Assembly: GCF_008124885.1 (NCBI RefSeq)
Contig: NZ_VNHX01000030.1
Coordinates: 1-54,586, forward strand
Direction: 5' to 3'
From: Sphingobacterium allocomposti
GTDB lineage: Bacteria; Bacteroidota; Bacteroidia; Sphingobacteriales; Sphingobacteriaceae
Length of the DNA stretch: 54,586 nucleotides
Shown here: piece after piece, positions 50,458-54,586 of the stretch
How the letters are laid out: each line of letters starts with the position of its first letter
How positions within the stretch are numbered: position 1 is the first letter of the stretch
Made by a program: the position numbers and the translations under genes
The notes under the pieces: generated by a model
Told to the model about the DNA's origin: nothing
The model's input: only the letters and a program-made list of their open reading frames with translations
The model's database searches: none

Positions 50458-51571
50458 GCAATATTTATTCGCCGAATATCTAATGAATAGGTTTGGAGTT
50501 TCGGACCAGGAATTTATACAACAGTTTCTTGACCATTATCTTTCAAAATATGGTAGGTGGACTCCAAGTATGGATGGAAGGTATAACTATTTTGATGTGT
50601 CTGCTGCAATCGATAGCTTATTAATGGAACAGAACATTAAAAGAAATCGATATGCTATTAGAAAGAAAGAGGTAAGGCGGGAATATACTACCGCTACGGA
50701 TTTGTCTGCTTTTGCTTTTTGTCCCGCAAGTTACTCAATTAATAAGTCTTTTGAAATCCCCAAAACATCAAATGAAAGAGAAATTGGATTAGGAAATTAT
50801 TTTCATGATCAGTTAAACCTGTTAAAGAAAATTAAAGATGTAGGAGTTCAAAAGATAGAAACAGAATATGATATTGAGGCAGATGTATTTGTTCTTGATG
50901 ACTCATGTCTTCAAGAAATTTATAGCTCTACATTGATTTTTAATGGACATTCTCTGGATACAAGAAAAATCTTTCTTAATCATGAGACAAATGTAGCATG
51001 TGTACCTGATTATATTTTCCAGGATATCAAAGGCAATAATTTTGTTGTCGAAGAAAAATATCATTTTTATAGAGATCCAAGAAAATTAACTTATGACGAG
51101 AAACTTAATTATATAGAACCTGATGACATAGGCAGACAGCGTGTTTTAGATAGAAAATCCCAAATTTTCCACATTAATCATATCATACAGGTACTTGCTT
51201 ATATTAAGAACATTATCGATTACAAAATTGACTACGGATATTTAGTTTATTGGTATTACGATTTTAAGGAGAACGATGAAAATAGGACGGTTCCGTACCT
51301 TCATAAAGTGTCTAAAAAAAAGATTTTATTTGATGAATACCATCGAAAGGTATATAGCAGGGCTGTTCATTCACTCGATGGTTTTTTGACAAGTGGAAGG
51401 CTGGAAATGAGATTAGATAAAATTCAGCCTAAAAAGTGTGCAGGGTGTTCAGTAACGCAGTATTGTGGTCACAAAACGAAAAAATATACGGAATTATCCA
51501 TACCTTACAGTACTGATTATTTAAGTCTGGATAATGTGGAATTTCCAGAGGAATTGAAAAAGGAAAGATAA
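50441..51571 (+). CDS. Cas4/Dna2/AddB-like iron-sulfur PD-(D/E)XK nuclease, no CRISPR context
   Basis: A 376-residue nuclease. Order of motifs matches the RecB-family Cas4-like nucleases: Cys94 in DLSAFAFCPASYSIN, His122 in GLGNYFHDQLN, Asp190 in VACVPDYIF, Glu204-x-Lys206 in FVVEEKYHFY, Gln250-x3-Tyr254 in HIIQVLAYI, and a C-terminal CAGC..C triplet (Cys333, Cys336, Cys342). Cys94 with the C-terminal three should bind a [4Fe-4S] cluster, as in Cas4, Dna2 and AddB. An N-terminal 85-residue part is unfamiliar. No cas genes or arrays lie near. It is expected to trim DNA ends; whether it acts in defence is inferred. It overlaps the zinc-ribbon gene by 17 nt. Confidence 0.85.
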   Translation: MGYSHKQYLFAEYLMNRFGVSDQEFIQQFLDHYLSKYGRWTPSMDGRYNYFDVSAAIDSLLMEQNIKRNRYAIRKKEVRREYTTATDLSAFAFCPASYSINKSFEIPKTSNEREIGLGNYFHDQLNLLKKIKDVGVQKIETEYDIEADVFVLDDSCLQEIYSSTLIFNGHSLDTRKIFLNHETNVACVPDYIFQDIKGNNFVVEEKYHFYRDPRKLTYDEKLNYIEPDDIGRQRVLDRKSQIFHINHIIQVLAYIKNIIDYKIDYGYLVYWYYDFKENDENRTVPYLHKVSKKKILFDEYHRKVYSRAVHSLDGFLTSGRLEMRLDKIQPKKCAGCSVTQYCGHKTKKYTELSIPYSTDYLSLDNVEFPEELKKER

Positions 51572-51651
51572 TTCTGATCAGCCGATGCTGTTTTGATAGA
51601 AGGATTGTTGATAGAACGAAAATACTGTAATAAAAATGACTTTACAACGGT

Positions 51652-52338
51652 ATGTCGGTTGGTAACATAAAGCGTGTACGATCTATGAATAGAACAATTT
51701 TTGCAAGTTATTACGAATCTGATAACATGTTGTATGAGGAAAATATGTCCGCTATGAAGGTTTTGATAGCAGAAGAAAAAAATAAGTCCAAAATAGCTGA
51801 TTTGATATACTATCGCTTATATAACAGGTTTTTAAAACCTTTCTTTTTTGACGAATCTCCCGAACTACAAAAATATCCTATACTTGTTGAGCTATATCGA
51901 AAACAATACAAAAATGGTTTCGCAATGATGGCGAACTGTTGCTTGTTGATAGAAACTGTAGCTTCCTTTTTAGGCGGAACTAATAAAACGGAGAAAGACA
52001 AAGCAGTTGAATCATATATCAAAGTTTTCAAGAAAGCCAAAGATTACGGAAATGATCTTGAAAAATTTGTTGATAAGAAAATATATGGAGCTATGAGGTG
52101 TGGATTATTGCATCAAGGTGAAACTTACGATAATTTCATTATTAGAAGATCGGGGGATATTCTTTACTCAGATGATAAAACCATTAATGCTACTAAGTTT
52201 GCAAGAGCATTGAGGTTATTTTTGCAATCGTATAGGGAAGAACTGAAATCGGAAAAATGGGATAGTGAATTATGGGATAATTGTCGGACAAAAATTAGAC
52301 ATATAATAGCTAATTCAAGTGAAAAGATAGGGAAATGA
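51652..52338 (+). CDS. HEPN-like protein with R-x4-H motif
   Basis: A 228-residue, largely helical, basic protein. The motif IYGAMRCGLLHQGET has Arg149-x4-His154, the signature of HEPN ribonucleases (such as those in toxin-antitoxin, abortive-infection and CRISPR effectors). A Cys-Cys pair and an LLIETVASFL helix precede it. The start is uncertain: ATG at 51652 or the ATG at 51685 (residue 12), both without a strong ribosome-binding site. The stop codon overlaps the next ATG by 4 nt. HEPN assignment is by pattern, not by database search. Confidence 0.55.
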   Translation: MSVGNIKRVRSMNRTIFASYYESDNMLYEENMSAMKVLIAEEKNKSKIADLIYYRLYNRFLKPFFFDESPELQKYPILVELYRKQYKNGFAMMANCCLLIETVASFLGGTNKTEKDKAVESYIKVFKKAKDYGNDLEKFVDKKIYGAMRCGLLHQGETYDNFIIRRSGDILYSDDKTINATKFARALRLFLQSYREELKSEKWDSELWDNCRTKIRHIIANSSEKIGK

Positions 52339-52907
52339 GAATAGCAATATTGGCTTGGGGGTCGTTGGTTTGGCAACCGAAAGAGTTGGGATGTAATAAA
52401 TCCTTTGGGTGGAAACCAGATGGGCCGATTTTGCCGATAGAGTTCGCAAGAATTTCTAAGGATGGTCGTTTGACATTGGTTATTACTTCAAATGGTACGA
52501 AAGTACCAACATTATATACTTTGTCGGATTATATGACTATTGATAAAGCTGTTTCAGATTTGGCTGTAAGGGAAGGTTCGGGTAGGAACAGTATAGGATG
52601 GTATGAGAAATTGAAGGACGAGTTTTTCCCTAAAGGTTTTGTATATCAGGATGAGATTAGAGAATGGATAAAAGACAAAGATTTCGATGTCGTTATTTGG
52701 ACAAATCTTGGTGAGAAATGGGAGAGAAAGAATGATAAGGGGAAGAATGAAATCATTAATCCGAATGATAGAATAGGCTATTTAAGAAAACTAAAAGGGC
52801 CAATTTCTACATCAGCAGAACAATATATCCGCAAAGCTCCCAAGCAAATCAACACTAAGTACAGGGAGAAAATAGAAAAAGAATTGGAGTGGTTTCCGAT
52901 AGAGTGA
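52335..52907 (+). CDS. GGCT-like protein, partner of the HEPN gene
   Basis: A 190-residue protein whose first segment MRIAILAWGSLVWQP resembles the YGSLxxG binding loop of gamma-glutamylcyclotransferase-like folds (BtrG/GGCT), followed by PLPIEFARISKDGRLTL, which reads like a conserved strand. Glu36 or Glu80 (VREGSG) could be the acid residue. The family name is tentative. It starts 4 nt inside the HEPN-like gene (ATGA overlap), so the pair should be made in fixed ratio, as is common for toxin-antitoxin or enzyme-effector pairs. Confidence 0.5.
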   Translation: MRIAILAWGSLVWQPKELGCNKSFGWKPDGPILPIEFARISKDGRLTLVITSNGTKVPTLYTLSDYMTIDKAVSDLAVREGSGRNSIGWYEKLKDEFFPKGFVYQDEIREWIKDKDFDVVIWTNLGEKWERKNDKGKNEIINPNDRIGYLRKLKGPISTSAEQYIRKAPKQINTKYREKIEKELEWFPIE

Positions 52908-53015
52908 TGCTTTCAAGAATGCGAGTGGATAGGTAATGTTATTGAGCAATGATGTACATATTATCCGTTTGCCACAACAGGATAAAATTTATGAACCATA
53001 TTAAATAAAAAAGGA

Positions 53016-53507
53016 ATGAAATTATCGATAACTATTTTACTATTAACATTCAATATTTTCAATAATAGCAAATCTTTCGGGCAATGTGAAGACTTGTCTT
53101 TTTTAAACACATTGTTTATTGGTAGTGTTGAAGATATCGATGGAAAATTAACAAATAAAAACTATGTTTTTCAGAAAGAGATGGTTACGGGAATCGATTG
53201 GAGAAACAATTCTTCGGGCAAATCTATTTCAGTATTATTTAACTCGAATAATAAAGTAGAACGTGTACAATATAGGTTGTTATATGATTTGGATTGTTAC
53301 GATAACTTAAGAACCCAAATGTTAAACACAGGATTTCAGAAAGAATTTGAAGTGTTAGGGGAATATGATACATTTTATTTTTTCTATCGCGGAAAAAATA
53401 AGGGGGTAGTACTATCAAAATGGAATTTTGAAGGTTCAAATATGTATCAATTTAATCTATGCTCCATAGGTCAATATGAATTAGAACTGACAAAAAGAAA
53501 GAAATAA
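53016..53507 (+). CDS. Small exported protein of unknown function
   Basis: A 163-residue protein with a signal peptide (about residues 1-22, hydrophobic ITILLLTFNIF, cleavage near SFGQ). The mature part has alternating strands and Cys residues at about 23, 94 and 153; no family is recognised. It lies 108 nt after the GGCT-like gene and is followed by a terminator, so it may be the end of the cargo operon or an independent gene. AT-rich like its neighbours. Confidence 0.6.
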   Translation: MKLSITILLLTFNIFNNSKSFGQCEDLSFLNTLFIGSVEDIDGKLTNKNYVFQKEMVTGIDWRNNSSGKSISVLFNSNNKVERVQYRLLYDLDCYDNLRTQMLNTGFQKEFEVLGEYDTFYFFYRGKNKGVVLSKWNFEGSNMYQFNLCSIGQYELELTKRKK

Positions 53508-53537
53508 TGAATACTGTCAGCTGAATTGTTGGCAGTG

Positions 53538-53574
53538 AAGATTTGAAGAATTCGTTGTTATTTCAAATCTTTTT
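53538..53574 (+). terminator. Terminator at the end of the cargo genes
   Basis: AAGATTTGAA (53538-53547) pairs with TTCAAATCTT (53562-53571), loop 14 nt, followed by TTTG. Confidence 0.65.
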
Positions 53575-54139
53575 GTTATATTGTAGTTTAGAGTGGTAGG
53601 GGATTATGTGGCGACAATATTCGTATTCTGCCGTAACGTTCTTTGATAGCTGGACACAGCATGATAGAAATAAATCCGCCCGCTTCCGTTTATCTATTTG
53701 GAAAGGGAGGTGTCTGGATGCATAGATGTCTGGGCATATAAATGTATAGATATGTGGATATATAGATGTATGGGTATATAGATACGTGTTGTGTTCCCAA
53801 TACAGAATGTTTGTTTTTTGCGCCGTTAAGGCACATTTTGGTATAACCCCTCTCTTTTGTTTGGTGATGTGCAAGTTGTGTTTTTGTACGTACAGCCCTC
53901 GTACCTCGTGCTACCCACAAAAACCGAACTTGCCACGGAACAGCCACATCCCGTGGGGAATGGCCGTACCGAGGTAGGAAAAAGGTCGCAACTCTCTTTT
54001 TCCTTATTTGATACAAAACGAAAAACCGTCACAAATATGTAACAACCCTAAATTTTGCGGTTCCAAAAAATGTTCATATATTGCCTCTGTAAGTCGGAAA
54101 AGCATATTTTTGACTCCTTTGTAAAGGATAGACCCTATA
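53575..54139. other. Non-coding right end of the element, with degenerate repeats and nested hairpins
   Basis: No supported gene. Positions 53711-53788 hold a degenerate tandem repeat built on ATAGATGT and ATATAGAT units. Positions 53902-53976 can form a nested structure: outer TACCTCG (53902-53908)/CGAGGTA (53970-53976), inner CCACGG (53933-53938)/CCGTGG (53951-53956). This could be a small RNA or a transfer-origin remnant. A second putative arm site lies at 54027-54044. Confidence 0.5.
54027..54044 (+). promoter_or_regulatory. Putative integrase arm-type site, right end
   Basis: CGTCACA-AATA-TGTAACA, 16 of 18 identical to 47077-47094 and in the same orientation, 96 nt from the right core. 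Confidence 0.4.
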
Positions 54140-54183
54140 ACTGTTAATCAGAGGGTCGCTGGTTCGAGCCCAGCTTCAGGAGC
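54140..54183 (+). repeat. attR core: original 3' end of tRNA-Asn
   Basis: The second copy of the 44-nt repeat, with no 5' tRNA half in front of it. It is followed by ATC rather than CA, so the displaced original tRNA end did not encode CCA. Confidence 0.92.
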
Positions 54184-54193
54184 ATCAATTTAC

Positions 54194-54224
54194 AAGGTCT
54201 TTTTTCTTAAAAAGACCTTTTTTT
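54194..54224 (+). terminator. Displaced original tRNA-Asn terminator
   Basis: AAGGTCTTTT (54194-54203) pairs with AAAAGACCTT (54210-54219), loop 6 nt, followed by a T tract. It sits just right of attR, where the original tRNA transcript ended. Confidence 0.8.
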
Positions 54225-54586
54225 ATGTGGCTACGCGTATTCCCGCGTTTTTCATTTTGTAATATCTATCAGATTTTTAAAGTCGGCGGTACTTAAGTGG
54301 GTATTTTTCCGGGGGAGACTTCATAACTGCATGCCAGCTCCGAAATGGTAACCGGTATTTTACAGGTGCTTTCCGATTTTTGCGACCGAAAATTGTTGAG
54401 GACAACAGTAAGTTTGCCCGTTCCGGATCACAGGAAGAAGACTCGGGAGCTCATTAATGTCATTATCGACCCATTGGCTATTTCGGAGTGGCCATGCCAT
54501 CGATTTCGGTCAAACCGTGCCACTAAAAAAGATCATACAATGATATAAAAAGTTGCTGATTATTCCTGTTTTAATATTCCTTTTCT
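54225..54586. other. Right chromosomal flank, no supported gene
   Basis: No frame carries a recognisable protein. A 67-codon open frame at 54345-54548 has no family features. A short inverted repeat, AGTGGC (54488-54493) with GCCACT (54519-54524), is present. It may be the edge of a decayed gene continuing outside the window. Confidence 0.35.

Larger units (their letters stand above)
46895..54183. mobile_element. 7.2-kb tRNA-Asn-integrated genomic element with nuclease and HEPN cargo
   Basis: Bounded by 44-nt perfect direct repeats, one being the 3' half of a tRNA-Asn gene, with a tyrosine recombinase reading inward from the left end. The excised circle would be 7245 bp. No relaxase, replication, capsid or conjugation gene is present, so mobility would need integrase plus outside help. 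Cargo: YhcG-type nuclease, zinc-binding protein, Cas4-like nuclease, HEPN-like protein, GGCT-like protein, small secreted protein. The right two thirds are clearly more AT-rich than the chromosome, and the zinc-protein gene is less AT-rich than its neighbour, suggesting mosaic assembly. Confidence 0.9.

Noticed and set aside
53690..54032. Minus-strand frames of 68-108 codons in the right end of the element
   Set aside because: Low-complexity products made from the ATAGAT repeat and from a hairpin-rich region; no start signal or family pattern.
46895..54183. CRISPR array accompanying the Cas4-like nuclease
   Set aside because: I looked for regularly spaced direct repeats of 24-37 nt; only the degenerate ATAGAT repeat and the two att copies are present.
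46895..54183. Prophage
   Set aside because: No capsid, terminase, portal, tail or lysis gene is present.
54345..54548. 67-codon frame in the right flank as a transposase remnant
   Set aside because: No DDE motif or terminal repeat seen; similarity to any transposase is not visible.

Overview
The window looks like chromosomal DNA of a Bacteroidota bacterium, most likely Sphingobacteriaceae (inference). The signs are a fused cbb3 oxidase subunit I/II gene, Bacteroidota-type promoters (TTTG, about 17-21 nt, then TAnnTTTG), MG-domain/TonB-plug secreted proteins, BadF-type sugar kinases, and an FHS-type sugar MFS transporter. No rRNA operon is present beyond the last ~49 nt of a 5S gene at the left edge.

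Layout. 1-4.3 kb: 5S end, a YhcC-like radical SAM protein, a MazG-like pyrophosphohydrolase, a pseudouridine synthase with a long disordered N-terminus, and a lytic transglycosylase. 4.5-10.2 kb: a cbb3 cytochrome oxidase operon (ccoNO fusion, small subunit, ccoP, ccoG, ccoH/fixH, TauE/SafE-like membrane protein) without the copper ATPase ccoI or ccoS. 10.3-16.2 kb: a complete RND efflux operon on the minus strand (adaptor, pump, outer-membrane channel) with probable operators but no regulator gene nearby. 16.4-33 kb: cardiolipin synthase, a large MG-domain surface protein, an acyl-CoA ligase/YihY/EamA operon, an outer-membrane barrel, an M61 peptidase, two paralogous BadF-type sugar kinases, glutathione peroxidase, thymidine kinase, YbaB and a UPF0173 hydrolase. 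33.5-46.6 kb: sugar MFS transporter, rho, pssA, an orphan Hpt protein with folK, sppA, pgk, a large outer-membrane protein that combines an HExxH peptidase motif with a propeller and a barrel, and mgtE. Most convergent gene pairs share strong bidirectional terminators.

46.9-54.2 kb: a 7.2-kb integrative element inserted in a tRNA-Asn gene. A 44-nt direct repeat (46895-46938 and 54140-54183) duplicates the 3' half of the tRNA; a tyrosine recombinase lies just inside the left end, and matching 18-nt putative arm sites lie inside each end. There are no transfer, replication or phage structural genes. The cargo is a YhcG/DUF1016 PD-(D/E)XK nuclease with two palindromes in its linker, a four-knuckle zinc-binding protein of unknown family overlapping a Cas4/Dna2-like iron-sulfur nuclease (no CRISPR array or other cas gene present), a HEPN-like protein with an R-x4-H motif translationally coupled to a GGCT-like protein, and a small secreted protein. 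This cargo is the best candidate in the window for an undescribed system, most plausibly anti-phage or anti-plasmid defence; that function is inferred from domains and context only.
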